A DNA stretch of 64,000 nucleotides from CAVRXZ01 sp963773035 (GCA_963773035.1 CAVYZX010000001.1:1-64000), one strand, 5' to 3'; shown: positions 8,606 through 17,467, counted from the first letter of the stretch. Numbers and translations: made by a program. The notes: generated by a model from the letters alone, not told the origin.

Positions 8606-9406
8606 GTGACCACCCACCCACGACAGATCTGGGCGACTGCGACCCTGGCCTTTGCGGTCGTCGGACTCGCGCCCGTCCGGGCACAGATCAACACCACGCT
8701 CACGGCTCAGGACCGTGCCGAAATTCAGAAGATGTGGGCGACCTACCGGAGCGCGCTGTTCGGCTGCCGGGGCGAGGAGTACGCCGATCTCTTTGCCACG
8801 CCGGGCGGCTACTTCGGCAGCAGCAGCCGCGGTGAGGTGCGGGAGCGGAAGGCGCTCATCGAAATGGTGGTCGGCTACGACAGATGCCACCCGGAGAAAG
8901 GCGTACCCGCCTCAGCCGCGCAGACGGCGGACACTGCAGGCGCCTCGCGCTTTCCGTCTCCCGTGCTCGAACCTGCGCCCGAGGGCGCCAAGGCTCGAAT
9001 CATCAACAGCCAGGGCGGCGGGTATTACGACGACGTCTATGTGAAGACGCCCAAGGGATGGCGCTTCAAATCGCGGAACGTCGTTTCAGACGCCGAGGTC
9101 GCCGCGCACCTCACAACCGCAGACTTCATCGAGATTCGTCAGCTCGCCGGTGACGATCACGGCCACTACGACGACCTGTATGGCGACCACGAAGGTGCCA
9201 TCAGCCCGCGCGGCCTCGTCCCAAGCCCCGACACGCGGCCCTTCCGCACGTCCGGCCTCCGGCTGACCCCGACGCCGGAGGGCGTGCGCGGACTGGCCTA
9301 CCTGCGCGACAACGGCGGGCACTACGAGGATCTGTACGTGAAGACTGCACAAGGTTGGCGGATCAAAGAACGTGTTTACGTGCCGCCAGCCAAGGCGAAG
9401 CCATAG
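8606..9406 (+). CDS. Secreted SnoaL/NTF2-like protein
   Basis: A 266-residue protein with a signal peptide (ATLAFAVVGLAPVRA). The mature part starts with LTAQDRAEIQKMWATYRSA, typical of SnoaL_4/NTF2-like proteins. Two related motifs end the domain halves: GGGYYDDVYVKTPKGWRFKSR and, about 100 residues later, GGHYEDLYVKTAQGWRIKER, so the protein contains a repeated strand-turn unit. The GTG start has AAAGGAGAG upstream; a longer frame to 8381 has no ribosome-binding site and overlaps the DinB gene. It heads a run of three secreted or hydrolytic genes in the same direction. Catalytic role unknown. Confidence 0.8.
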   Translation: MTTHPRQIWATATLAFAVVGLAPVRAQINTTLTAQDRAEIQKMWATYRSALFGCRGEEYADLFATPGGYFGSSSRGEVRERKALIEMVVGYDRCHPEKGVPASAAQTADTAGASRFPSPVLEPAPEGAKARIINSQGGGYYDDVYVKTPKGWRFKSRNVVSDAEVAAHLTTADFIEIRQLAGDDHGHYDDLYGDHEGAISPRGLVPSPDTRPFRTSGLRLTPTPEGVRGLAYLRDNGGHYEDLYVKTAQGWRIKERVYVPPAKAKP

Positions 9407-9464
9407 CTCGAGGCTGCCAACGGATCGGTGCTCTGCTGATGTCAGTCCAATCGAGGAGAACACC

Positions 9465-10397
9465 ATGACTTCTGCGCTTCGTCAGACACTAATCGAGCTG
9501 TTCGTGATTTGTCTCTTGGCCGGATTTGCGACGGTTCCCGCGGTTGCTCAGGAGCCCGAAGTCGCCGCCACGCTTGCGTTCACCGAGGGGCCGGCCGTCG
9601 ATCAAGAAGGGAACCTGTACTTCAGCGAGATGACGAACCAGCGCGTCATGAAGCTGACGCCCGCCGGCGTGCTGTCCGTCTATCGCGAGAAGAGCAACAA
9701 CGCCAACGGTTTGGTCATCGACCCACAGGGCCGGCTGATCGCAGCCGAGGGCGCCGAGTCCAATCGGAACGGCGTGAGGATTCCCGCGAACGGGCGGATC
9801 ACGCGAACGGACCTGCGCACCGGGAAGATGGAAATTCTGGCCGACAAGTTCGAGGGCCAGCCGCTCCAAGGCCCCAACGACGTCACGATCGACGGCATGG
9901 GCCGGATCTACTTCACCGACCTTGGCGGCTCCGCGGTGTACCGGATCGACGCGCCGGGAATGCTCGCCAAGCTCATCTCCGCACCAGACGTGTCGCGGCC
10001 GAACGGAATCCAGGTCTCACCGGACGACAAGATCCTCTACGTGGCAGACTCCGCCGCGCCGCCGAGCGGCGTCCGCGTCCTGCTCGCCTACGATTTGCGG
10101 TCCGACGGTTCGGTCGCCAACAAGCGCACGCTATACGATTTCAAGAACATGCGCGGCACCGACGGCATGAGCATCGACGTCCAAGGCAATCTCTACACCG
10201 CGTCGGGATCGCGGGCCACGAATAACACGGGCGTGCACGTCATCTCGCCGCAGGGCACGGTGCTCAAGGTCATTCCGATTCCGGAGGACCCGATTACGAA
10301 TACCGCTTTCGGCGGGCCGGATATGAAGACGCTCTACGTGACGGCGGGCAAGACGATCTACAAGATCAAGATGGACATCCAAGGATTGCCGCGCTGA
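9465..10397 (+). CDS. SMP-30/gluconolactonase-like secreted beta-propeller
   Basis: A 310-residue protein with a signal peptide ending near VPAVAQEPE. The propeller has the SMP-30 signature: FTEGPAVDQEGNLYFSEM, NANGLVIDPQGRLIAAE, QGPNDVTIDGMGRIYFTD, RPNGIQVSPDDKILYVAD and GTDGMSIDVQGNLYTAS. The metal-binding glutamate (TEGP) and the Asn/Asp pair (GPND, D in YVAD) are present, so a Ca- or Zn-dependent lactonase or esterase activity is plausible. Start ATG with GAGGAGAA eight bases upstream. It is 18 bases ahead of an alpha/beta hydrolase, likely one transcript, pointing to periplasmic sugar-lactone or ester turnover. Confidence 0.87.
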   Translation: MTSALRQTLIELFVICLLAGFATVPAVAQEPEVAATLAFTEGPAVDQEGNLYFSEMTNQRVMKLTPAGVLSVYREKSNNANGLVIDPQGRLIAAEGAESNRNGVRIPANGRITRTDLRTGKMEILADKFEGQPLQGPNDVTIDGMGRIYFTDLGGSAVYRIDAPGMLAKLISAPDVSRPNGIQVSPDDKILYVADSAAPPSGVRVLLAYDLRSDGSVANKRTLYDFKNMRGTDGMSIDVQGNLYTASGSRATNNTGVHVISPQGTVLKVIPIPEDPITNTAFGGPDMKTLYVTAGKTIYKIKMDIQGLPR

Positions 10398-10414
10398 ATC
10401 AAGGAGAACGATAC

Positions 10415-11359
10415 ATGCGCCGTCATTGGTTGACACTGCTAAGCGTGTTCTTGTTGGCCTCTCGAGTGGCTCCGGCGCAGGGGCCGGCGGAGAAGTTGAG
10501 CGGCGAAGGCGTCACGACCGATGTCGTCTATGGTCACAAGGCTGGAATGGCCCTGACCTTCGACATCTATCGCCCCGCTCGGCCGAACGGCGCAGCCGTC
10601 GTCTCGATCGTGAGCGGCGGCTGGCGTTCGAGTTGGGACACGATGAAACAATTTCGAGAACTGCCGTCCGGGTCGTTTCAGCTGTTGACCGCAGCAGAAG
10701 TCGACCAGGCCGAAGGCATTCTTCCGTCGCACAGCTACCAACGCCTGATGCAGAAGGGCTACACGGTATTCGCGGTTCGACACGGCAGCAGCCCGAACTT
10801 CAACATGCCCGAGATCGTGGGCGACGTACGCCGCGCGGTGCGGTTCATCCGAGCGCATGCGCCCGGGTGGGGTATCGATCCCGGGCGGATCGGCATATGG
10901 GGAGGCAGCGCCGGCGGGCATCTATCGCTGCTTCTGGCCACGACCTCCGAGATCGGTAACCCGAAGCCGGCCGACGAGTACGATCGCGGGCCTGCCAAAC
11001 TGGCCGCCGTCGTCGCCTACGCACCGCCGACGGATCTGCCGGCCATCACCGAGTTCTGGAAGCAGAGCAGGCAGTCATTCCCGCCGGTCGTCGATTTGAA
11101 TCTGGCCGATCAGAAAGAGTACTCACCTATCCAGCACGTCTCGCGCGACGATCCTCCCGCGCTGATCGTGCATGGCGATCAAGACAAGACGGTGCCTTAC
11201 ACGCAAGGGAAGTCGATGTACGACTCGCTGATGAAAGCGGGGGTTGCGTCGAAGCTCCTTACCGTGGAGGGCGCCGGGCACGGGTTTTTCGGCTCGAATG
11301 CGATGCGGGTCAACCTGGAAATGGTTGAGTGGTTTGAAAAGTACCTCCAGAAAAAGTAA
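10415..11359 (+). CDS. Secreted alpha/beta hydrolase (BD-FAE/esterase-lipase type)
   Basis: A 314-residue enzyme with a signal peptide (LLSVFLLASRVAPAQG). The oxyanion region is SGGWRSSW, the nucleophile elbow is GIWGGSAGGHL (serine in GGSAGG), the acid is in ALIVHGDQDKTVP and the histidine in GAGHGFFG, so the Ser-Asp-His triad is complete. Such enzymes cleave acyl esters, including acetylated or feruloylated sugars; the actual substrate is unknown. The gene follows the SMP-30 gene closely (AAGGAGAA ribosome-binding site), suggesting a joint role in extracellular ester or lactone breakdown. Confidence 0.88.
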   Translation: MRRHWLTLLSVFLLASRVAPAQGPAEKLSGEGVTTDVVYGHKAGMALTFDIYRPARPNGAAVVSIVSGGWRSSWDTMKQFRELPSGSFQLLTAAEVDQAEGILPSHSYQRLMQKGYTVFAVRHGSSPNFNMPEIVGDVRRAVRFIRAHAPGWGIDPGRIGIWGGSAGGHLSLLLATTSEIGNPKPADEYDRGPAKLAAVVAYAPPTDLPAITEFWKQSRQSFPPVVDLNLADQKEYSPIQHVSRDDPPALIVHGDQDKTVPYTQGKSMYDSLMKAGVASKLLTVEGAGHGFFGSNAMRVNLEMVEWFEKYLQKK

Positions 11360-11387
11360 TCGCCGCCGGCGCCATTTCTTGAGCTGA

Positions 11388-11416
11388 TTGACATACATAG
11401 GACCACAATGTATAAG
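11388..11416 (+). promoter_or_regulatory. PadR promoter with inverted-repeat operator in the spacer
   Basis: TTGACA (11388-11393), a 17-base spacer and TATAAG (11411-11416) form a near-consensus sigma-70 promoter. Inside it, ATACAT (11393-11398) and ATGTAT (11408-11413) form a perfect inverted repeat with 9 bases between, touching both hexamers. This suits autorepression by the PadR protein encoded 10 bases downstream. Transcription would start about 4-6 bases before the ATG. Confidence 0.65.
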
Positions 11417-11426
11417 GCTTCTACGT

Positions 11427-11765
11427 ATGGACATGAGCAAGGACCTGGTTGCCGCTTCCGCCACGCCGCTCGTGCTCGCCATCCTTGCCGAAGGCGACAG
11501 CTACGGCTACGCCATCATCAAGCGAGTGGCCGAGTTGTCAGGCGGGCACCTCCAGTGGACCGACGGCATGCTCTATCCGGTGCTACACCGGCTCGAGCGC
11601 CAAGGTCAGGTTGCGGCGAAGTGGTCCGCGTCCGAGAACGGCCGCAGGCGTAAGTACTACCGGATCACGAGAGAAGGCCGGGCGCAGCTCGCAGCCCAGC
11701 GGCAGCAGTGGCAGGTCGTAGACGGTGCCCTGCGCGGTATCTGGATGAAAGCGCGCCTGGCATGA
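11427..11765 (+). CDS. PadR-family transcriptional regulator
   Basis: A 112-residue winged-helix regulator. It shows the PadR core: LVLAILAEGDSYGYAIIKRV, DGMLYPVLHRLERQGQV, the wing SENGRRRKYYRITREGR and a C-terminal dimerisation helix. It acts as a dimeric repressor, usually of its own operon, released by small hydrophobic ligands. A candidate operator overlaps its promoter. The stop codon overlaps the ATG of the next gene (ATGA), so a membrane protein is co-expressed. ATG at 11427 is chosen; ATG at 11433 is equally possible. Confidence 0.92.
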   Translation: MDMSKDLVAASATPLVLAILAEGDSYGYAIIKRVAELSGGHLQWTDGMLYPVLHRLERQGQVAAKWSASENGRRRKYYRITREGRAQLAAQRQQWQVVDGALRGIWMKARLA

Positions 11766-13141
11766 CGACCTTCACTAATCGGCCGCTCGAAGAACAAATC
11801 GCGCAGTGGCGGGCGTACCTCCGCCGCCGGCCGGCCGTTCACGGTCCCGACGTGGAGGAGCTCGAGGGACACCTGCGCGACCAACTGGTGGCGCTCACCG
11901 AGGCCGGACTGGCAGGAGATGAAGCTTTCTTGGTCGCGGTCAAGCGCATGGGCAGCCTCGACGCGCTGTCACGCGAGTTCGCACGCGCGCATTCCGAGCG
12001 GCTGTGGAAGCAGTTGGTCATTGCCCCCGATGCTGCGGATCAGTCGGCGCACACCTCACACGCCGAGACGCTCGTCGTCCTGAGCCTTGCGGTCGCCGCC
12101 GCGTTGGCCGTCAAAGTCCCGGCGCTGTTCGGCCATCCGATCAACCCTAATGACGAGCTGCCGTTGTTCTACGCCCGGAACGCCAGCCTGTTTGTCTTCC
12201 CGCTGCTCGCCGTCTACTTCCTGTGGAAGCGAGGGTCGGACGTTGTCAGCGGCCTCTTGCTGGCGCTGCCCTTCGCTGCCGGGGCAGTGTTCGCCAACGT
12301 CTACCCATTTCGTATGCCGCGCAGCGACACTTCGTTACTAACCGTTCTGCACCTGCCAATTGCCCTTTGGCTGGCCGTCGGTGTCGCGTACGTCCGAAAC
12401 CGTTGGTTCGCCGACGGTGGGCGAATGAACTTCGTCCGGTTCTCGGGCGAGCTGGCGATCTACTACGTGCTCATCGCGCTCGGCGGGTTCGTCGTCATGC
12501 TCTTCACGTTCATGATGTTCCGCGCCATAGATATGAATCCTGACTGGTTCGTCGCGGGCTGGCTGATCCCGTGCGGGGCGGCGGGGGCCGTCATCATCGG
12601 ATCCTGGCTGGTGGAGGCGAAGCAAAGCGTCATCGAGAACATGGCACCGGTGCTAACCAGGCTGTTCACGCCGCTGTTCACGCTTCTGCTGCTGGTATTT
12701 CTAGCCACGATGGCGTGGACCGGCAGCCCAATCGACGTGAAGCGGGAGGTCCTCATCGGCTTCGATCTGCTGCTGGTGCTGGTCGTTGGGCTGGTGCTCT
12801 ACGCCGCCTCTGCGCGCGATCCGCAGGCACCGCCCGACCTCTTCGACGGCCTCCAACTGCTGCTGGTGGTCAGCGCGCTCGTGGTCGATGGCGTGGCGCT
12901 CGCGGCGATCGCAGCCCGCATCTCCGAGTTTGGCTTCACTCCCAACCGAGTAGCGGCTCTTGGCGAGAATCTCATTCTGCTCGTCAATCTGGCGTGGTCG
13001 GCGTGGCTCTATGCATGCTTCCTGCGTCGCCGGGGCTCGTTTGCCGCCTTGGAGCAATGGCAGATCGCCTATCTGCCCGTGTACTCCGTATGGGCGGCAC
13101 TGGTGGTTGTCCTGTTCCCGCCCGTCTTCGGCTACCGTTGA
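11762..13141 (+). CDS. Polytopic membrane protein with permease-prefix N-domain
   Basis: A 459-residue protein. Residues 1-80 (EEQIAQWRAYLRRRPAV, VEELEGHLRDQLVAL, FLVAVKRMGSLDALSREFA) match the soluble 'permease prefix' domain found in front of ADOP permeases. The rest has about ten hydrophobic helices and resembles DUF4153-type membrane proteins rather than FtsX permeases. Translation is coupled to the PadR gene by ATGA overlap, a regulator-target pair. The PadR-prefix combination usually belongs with ABC export, but no ATPase is nearby, so transport is not established. Confidence 0.75.
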   Translation: MTTFTNRPLEEQIAQWRAYLRRRPAVHGPDVEELEGHLRDQLVALTEAGLAGDEAFLVAVKRMGSLDALSREFARAHSERLWKQLVIAPDAADQSAHTSHAETLVVLSLAVAAALAVKVPALFGHPINPNDELPLFYARNASLFVFPLLAVYFLWKRGSDVVSGLLLALPFAAGAVFANVYPFRMPRSDTSLLTVLHLPIALWLAVGVAYVRNRWFADGGRMNFVRFSGELAIYYVLIALGGFVVMLFTFMMFRAIDMNPDWFVAGWLIPCGAAGAVIIGSWLVEAKQSVIENMAPVLTRLFTPLFTLLLLVFLATMAWTGSPIDVKREVLIGFDLLLVLVVGLVLYAASARDPQAPPDLFDGLQLLLVVSALVVDGVALAAIAARISEFGFTPNRVAALGENLILLVNLAWSAWLYACFLRRRGSFAALEQWQIAYLPVYSVWAALVVVLFPPVFGYR

Positions 13142-13308
13142 TGCACCTCCCGGTCCCATAACCTGCGGTAATTCGTGCGTAGCCCGCGGAGCAATGCCGC
13201 CCGAAGAACTCACGGTAGCCGGCCAGGTCGCGTGTTAACCGCGCATTTTCAGAGGCGTCTAATCAACGTGGGGATCATTCCCGTATGACATCTCGATGAG
13301 CCGGTGAG

Positions 13309-13842
13309 ATGAACGACGGCGATCTGGAGGTGTTCTTGTCGCTCGTCGAGCGTCATCGGAGGTACATGTACAACCTCGCCCTCCGTATGACTGGCAATGA
13401 ACAGGATGCGAAGGACGTGGTTCAGGAAAGTCTGCTGAACGCGTATCTCCATCTCGAACAATTCGAACGACGCGCCGATCTTCGCACGTGGCTCAACCGC
13501 ATCCTCGTGAATTGTGCACTGGATCATCTGCGTAGTCTTCGCCGGCGGCCTGACGTGAACGAGCCGCAGCCCATCTCGGACGTCGTCGACACAATCGCGT
13601 CCTCATCACCGGATCCCGAACGTCTGGTTGCGAGTGCCGACTGGCGTCGTCAAGTGTCGGCGGTCATGAACACCATGAGTCCTCTCGAGCGCGTGACGTT
13701 TGCTCTCCGGCATTTCGAGGGATGTTCCATCAACGAAATTGCGCAGACTCTCGGCATTGGAAACAATTCCGCCAAACAACACATATTCCGGGCGGTCCGG
13801 AAGATCCGCTTCGCGCTCGAGCCTCACTGGAGCGGCCGGTGA
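13309..13842 (+). CDS. ECF-type RNA polymerase sigma factor
   Basis: A 177-residue sigma-70 family protein. Region 2 includes LALRMTGNEQDAKDVVQESL and FERRADLRTWLNRILVNCALDH. Region 4 has MSPLERVTFALRHFEGCSINE followed by IAQTLGIGNNSAKQHIFRAV. Regions 1 and 3 are absent, as expected for ECF factors. The GTG of the next gene, a zinc-finger membrane protein, overlaps its stop codon, the classic sigma/anti-sigma arrangement. The start ATG follows GAGCCGGTGAG. Confidence 0.93.
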   Translation: MNDGDLEVFLSLVERHRRYMYNLALRMTGNEQDAKDVVQESLLNAYLHLEQFERRADLRTWLNRILVNCALDHLRSLRRRPDVNEPQPISDVVDTIASSSPDPERLVASADWRRQVSAVMNTMSPLERVTFALRHFEGCSINEIAQTLGIGNNSAKQHIFRAVRKIRFALEPHWSGR

Positions 13843-15053
13843 ATCATCTCGGCGACGATGAGCTCGTCTTGCATTACTACGGGGAAGACGGGCCACAGAT
13901 CGTGGCCGTTGAGCGTCACCTGAGAGCGTGCGCGCAATGCGCCCGTGCCTACGAGGCACTCGTGCGGAGCTTGGACGCCGTCACGCCTCCCGAATTCGTC
14001 GAGGTCGCCGACGACCTGCCCGCACTGCGGCAGATGATCCGCGATCGATTGAGGGAGCAACCATCGCGGTTCAGCGTGAGCCGGCCGGCGGCCCAGGGAG
14101 AGACGGGACTCATCGCACTCGTGTGGCTGGTGCCTCTTTTGTATCCCATCTCGCTGCAAGCACTGTTCAGCAGCAACCGATGGGCACAGGAGCACCTGGT
14201 CCTCATTCCGCTCGTTGCGCTCGCGCTGATCTGGGCGTGCGCCGGACCGTTCCTGGCTGTCTTTGCACTGAACCGCATGGCTGTGGACCGTTTCGAGCGT
14301 CCGTCAACCCGTGTCCTCGTCGTCGGTGCGTTGATGGCGGCGATCAGTTCCTCGCTGTTTCTTCTTGTCTCGCGTGTGAGCGTGAGCCTGTCGTTGAACC
14401 TTGGCTTGTGGTCGTGGTATTGCGCCATCGCCCTGGCGTCACTCGCGGCGCTGGTCCGTTGGCCGAACACGTTCCGCTCGAGCCCGCGTTTCCTGTACGT
14501 TCATCGACTCTCGGCGCTGGTGCTCACCGTGTTTGTGTTGGCGCACATCGTCAACCAGGCCCTCGCGTTCGTCAGCCTCCCGGCATACACCGCGATGCGA
14601 AGCGTCATGCGTGTCGCGTCGCAACAGCCTGTCAGCTACACGGTGGTGGTCGCGGCGGTCGCGATCCAGATCGCCAGTGGCGCAGCCATGGGCTTGAAGA
14701 GAGTTCGGGCTGGAGCCGTTGCCAGGAATCTGCAGGCAGTGTCGGGCTGGTGTCTCGCCGCGTTCCTGTTGGCGCACGTCTTTTCAGGGTTGATATTCAG
14801 CCCGCCGCCAACCGCAGCTTCGTTCAATCAATTCGACCTGCTGGCGACCGCTCGCTCGACCGCGCAGCTGCCATTCCTTCTACTTGGAGTGGCGGCTTTT
14901 CTGTTTCATGTTGGCGTGTATGCGCGGCTTGCAGCACTGGCGTACTTGGCCGAGGCGTCGGTTCGCCGGTTGTCGTACGCAGCGATCTTCGTTGGGACGA
15001 CTGTCGTCGTGACTGTCGGCCTTTCGTTGTGCGGAATTCATTTGAGTAGATAA
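13839..15053 (+). CDS. Polytopic anti-sigma factor with zinc-binding N-terminus
   Basis: A 404-residue protein. The N-terminus has the ZAS signature H-x3-C-x2-C (H27, C31, C34 in VERHLRACAQCARAY), typical of cytoplasmic anti-sigma domains that sequester ECF factors. Most such proteins have one membrane helix; this one has about eight to nine (e.g. LVPLLYPISLQALF, ALSALVLTVFVLAHI, LPFLLLGVAAFLFHVG). Conserved-looking histidines occur within helices (VHRLSALVLTVFVLAHIV, LAAFLLAHVFSGL), reminiscent of haem-binding cytochrome b-type or Fe-S-flavin membrane domains, so redox or membrane-state sensing is possible. Start GTG overlaps the sigma stop codon. Confidence 0.82.
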   Translation: MNHLGDDELVLHYYGEDGPQIVAVERHLRACAQCARAYEALVRSLDAVTPPEFVEVADDLPALRQMIRDRLREQPSRFSVSRPAAQGETGLIALVWLVPLLYPISLQALFSSNRWAQEHLVLIPLVALALIWACAGPFLAVFALNRMAVDRFERPSTRVLVVGALMAAISSSLFLLVSRVSVSLSLNLGLWSWYCAIALASLAALVRWPNTFRSSPRFLYVHRLSALVLTVFVLAHIVNQALAFVSLPAYTAMRSVMRVASQQPVSYTVVVAAVAIQIASGAAMGLKRVRAGAVARNLQAVSGWCLAAFLLAHVFSGLIFSPPPTAASFNQFDLLATARSTAQLPFLLLGVAAFLFHVGVYARLAALAYLAEASVRRLSYAAIFVGTTVVVTVGLSLCGIHLSR

Positions 15054-15061
15054 AAGCCGTC

Positions 15062-16102
15062 ATGAAGAGATTCCTTGTTCTTGCCTTGCTCCTGGCCGGA
15101 ATTGCACCGATCCTTGCGCAGACCCAACAGGGGACGCAGCCCCCACCGGCTCCACCGATGCCCTACACGGCCATCCACCACCCGGAATTCGTCGCGGCAT
15201 CGGAGGTCACATTCCTTCAGGACGACGACATCCTGCTCGGTGTGACGAGTGGCCGGGTCGCCAAGGCGTACCCCGCGGCCGACCTCGCGCAGCATGGCGC
15301 GGTGTTCGACCAGGTGCCGGACGGGCCGATCTCGGTGACGTGGTGCGGAGTCTGTAATACGGGCCTGGTCTTTCGCGCGGACGTGAAAGGCCGAACGCTG
15401 CACTTTCAATACGACCGCATGGTTGGCGGGAACGAAGTTCAGAAGGATTTGGAAACCGGCACCAGCTGGCAGCAGGCGACGGGGGAAGCGATCGACGGTC
15501 CTCTCAAGGGCACTCGCCTGAAGCTCTATCCGGTGGTTCGCACCACCTGGGCGGAGTGGCGCAAACAGTATCCGCACACGATGGTGCTCAAGCCCTTGCC
15601 CGGATATGCGGAGCTCATGCCCAGTCGGAGCCGGCGCATCAAGGAAGTCACACGTGTGGGTCCGGAAGGGGCGCCGAACGGTGCGCTCTCCCTCGACAGG
15701 CGATTGCCGGCTCGCGAAACGGTGGCTGGACTCGAAGTCGGACGCGAGACCGTGGCGTACCCGTTCTCGGAGCTGCGCATCGCGCGTGTGGTCAACGACC
15801 GCGTCGGCGGCCTGCCGATTGTGATCGTCCATCAGCCCTCGTCCGATACGACGACCGCATTCGAGGCGCGAGCCAAAGGCAAGGTGCTCAGGTTTCAGGC
15901 GGCGAACGACGAGGCCAGTTCCCTGATCGATCTCGACACTCGATCGACCTGGAATGCCTATGGGCTATGTCTCGACGGGCCGCTCAAGGGGACGCAACTG
16001 AAGCAGGTAATCCTCGTGGGGCAGTTCTGGTTCGCATGGTCGCAGTTCCGTCCGGGGAGCCGGATCTTTACCGCGAGCAACACGAACTCATCAAAGGATT
16101 AG
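15062..16102 (+). CDS. Secreted DUF3179 protein
   Basis: A 346-residue protein with a signal peptide (FLVLALLLAGIAPILAQ). It contains the DUF3179 repeat pattern twice: LGVTSGRVAKAYPAADL followed by ISVTWCGVCNTGLVF, then DGPLKGTRLKLYPVVRTTWAEW; and later VAYPFSELRIARVVNDR, IVIVHQP, and LDGPLKGTQLKQV with FWFAWSQF. The CxxC in WCGVCNT occurs once. Function is unknown; members are exported. It starts 9 bases after the anti-sigma gene, so it may belong to the sigma-controlled transcript. Confidence 0.87.
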   Translation: MKRFLVLALLLAGIAPILAQTQQGTQPPPAPPMPYTAIHHPEFVAASEVTFLQDDDILLGVTSGRVAKAYPAADLAQHGAVFDQVPDGPISVTWCGVCNTGLVFRADVKGRTLHFQYDRMVGGNEVQKDLETGTSWQQATGEAIDGPLKGTRLKLYPVVRTTWAEWRKQYPHTMVLKPLPGYAELMPSRSRRIKEVTRVGPEGAPNGALSLDRRLPARETVAGLEVGRETVAYPFSELRIARVVNDRVGGLPIVIVHQPSSDTTTAFEARAKGKVLRFQAANDEASSLIDLDTRSTWNAYGLCLDGPLKGTQLKQVILVGQFWFAWSQFRPGSRIFTASNTNSSKD

Positions 16103-16113
16103 GAGGATCAGTC

Positions 16114-16524
16114 ATGGAGAATCGTCGAACGTTCCTTGGACTCGCGGCGGCATCACTAGTCCCGGTCGTTCTCGATGCACAAACACAGGCGCCACCGGCC
16201 GCCGGCGAACTGGCGAGACACGCGCTGACCGGGCCTCTCGAAGGGTTCGACGCGGTCCTCGTACAACTGAACATCCCGGCAGGCCGGAGCAGTTCAGGCC
16301 CGGGGCACCGTCATCCCGGACCCGTCCTCGGGTACGTCGTGGAGGGACAGATGCGTTTTGCCATCAACCACGAGCCGGAACAGGTCCTCCCAGTGGGCGG
16401 CACGTTCTTCGAGCCGTCTGGCGCCGTTCACACCACGACCGGTTCTGCGCGGCCTGATGGACCTACGCGTGTGCTGGTATTCATGGTGGTCCCAAAGGGC
16501 AGTCCGCTCACGGCGCCCGCCTGA
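16114..16524 (+). CDS. Exported cupin protein
   Basis: A 136-residue protein. It opens with an arginine-containing signal (MENRRTFLGLAAASLVP), close to but not a canonical twin-arginine motif. The single cupin barrel carries GPGHRHPGPVLGYVVEGQ (metal-binding His and Glu) and a second motif with GTFFEPSGAVHTT. A single mononuclear metal site is likely. The ribosome-binding site is AGGAGGA, 8 bases upstream. It follows the DUF3179 gene by 11 bases, so the two are probably co-transcribed. Confidence 0.85.
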   Translation: MENRRTFLGLAAASLVPVVLDAQTQAPPAAGELARHALTGPLEGFDAVLVQLNIPAGRSSSGPGHRHPGPVLGYVVEGQMRFAINHEPEQVLPVGGTFFEPSGAVHTTTGSARPDGPTRVLVFMVVPKGSPLTAPA

Positions 16525-16585
16525 GATCAGGAAGACAGGCGCTACTGAAGAAGTGGGAGTGTACTGCCGCCGACCGCCTCTCCCA

Positions 16586-16591
16586 TATAAT
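16586..16591 (+). promoter_or_regulatory. Perfect -10 hexamer for a leaderless universal-stress gene
   Basis: TATAAT ends 9 bases before the ATG at 16601. No Shine-Dalgarno sequence fits between. The -35 position holds a poor match (around TACTGC at 16562-16567). Confidence 0.5.
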
Positions 16592-16600
16592 TCACGCGGA

Positions 16601-17374
16601 ATGATGCCTCCGCGAGCCATCCTGGCTGCCGTCAGCTTCTCGGATTCGTCGCGGGTCGCGCTCGTCCTCGCGGCGCGTCTCGCGCGGCACTGCGACGCCG
16701 AGCTGCACGTGCTGCACGTGGAGGACCCGCTACTCGCCGCCGCCGCCCGTTACGAGGGCATCGATCTTTCGACAGAGACGTACGCGGAGCTGCAGCGGTT
16801 CGTCGCGGGCGCGTGGCCCGCGGCTCAGTGCTTGCCGCAGACGCATGTCCTCGCGGGGGCGGCCGTCGATGTCATTCTCGACGTCGCCCACCGGTATCGT
16901 GCCGATCTGGTCGTCGTCGACAGTGGCCGCATGTCCAGCGTGGAGAGAAGCGTCTTTGGATCCACGACCAAAGGGCTGCTGCGCCGGGCCGATGTGTCGG
17001 TGCTCGTGGCGCCCGCCGAATGGACGCCGCCACAGCCCGACGCGCCGGACCTCTCCGACCTCGGACCCTTAGTCGTCGTTGTCGATCTGGCTGACCCGAG
17101 GTCCGTCCCTGCGACGAAAGCCGCCTGCGAGCTGGCCTCGGTCTTGGGCACGTCGGTCGAGATCGTGCACTTCGTTCCGGATCGGGCAGGCGCCGTGGCG
17201 CATCGACTGGCCGAGGCCGCAGGACCTACGCGGAATCGAGCCCCGATCCTGGTGCTGGGCAAGACGGCACCGAGTTCGAAAGGCGGATGGTCCGGCGCGA
17301 TTGTCAATCGCGTGCTGTCAGGTGGGACGGTCCCGGTCCTGATGTACGTCGCCGACCAGATCGCACAGATCTAG
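16601..17374 (+). CDS. Tandem universal stress protein
   Basis: A 257-residue protein made of two UspA folds. Domain 1 (about 1-145) starts ILAAVSFSDSSRVALVLAAR and ends VDSGRMSSVERSVFGSTTKG followed by ADVSVLVAP, with a variant nucleotide-binding loop. Domain 2 (about 150-257) starts LVVVVDLADPRSVPATKAA and ends WSGAIVNRVLSGGTVPVLMY. Neither half has a textbook G-x2-G-x9-G(S/T) motif, so ATP binding is doubtful. The start at 16601 is preferred over a long upstream frame because a perfect -10 lies nine bases upstream and the Usp fold begins there. It precedes a TerC-like gene and a second Usp. Confidence 0.85.
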   Translation: MMPPRAILAAVSFSDSSRVALVLAARLARHCDAELHVLHVEDPLLAAAARYEGIDLSTETYAELQRFVAGAWPAAQCLPQTHVLAGAAVDVILDVAHRYRADLVVVDSGRMSSVERSVFGSTTKGLLRRADVSVLVAPAEWTPPQPDAPDLSDLGPLVVVVDLADPRSVPATKAACELASVLGTSVEIVHFVPDRAGAVAHRLAEAAGPTRNRAPILVLGKTAPSSKGGWSGAIVNRVLSGGTVPVLMYVADQIAQI

Positions 17375-17467
17375 ACGCCGCCCGGCCATCGCGGGGCATT
17401 CCGCCGCCCGCCAGTCGACGAAGGGAAGTGAGGACGAACTCTGGTTCCGTTTGGTGCCGCCCGGTTC

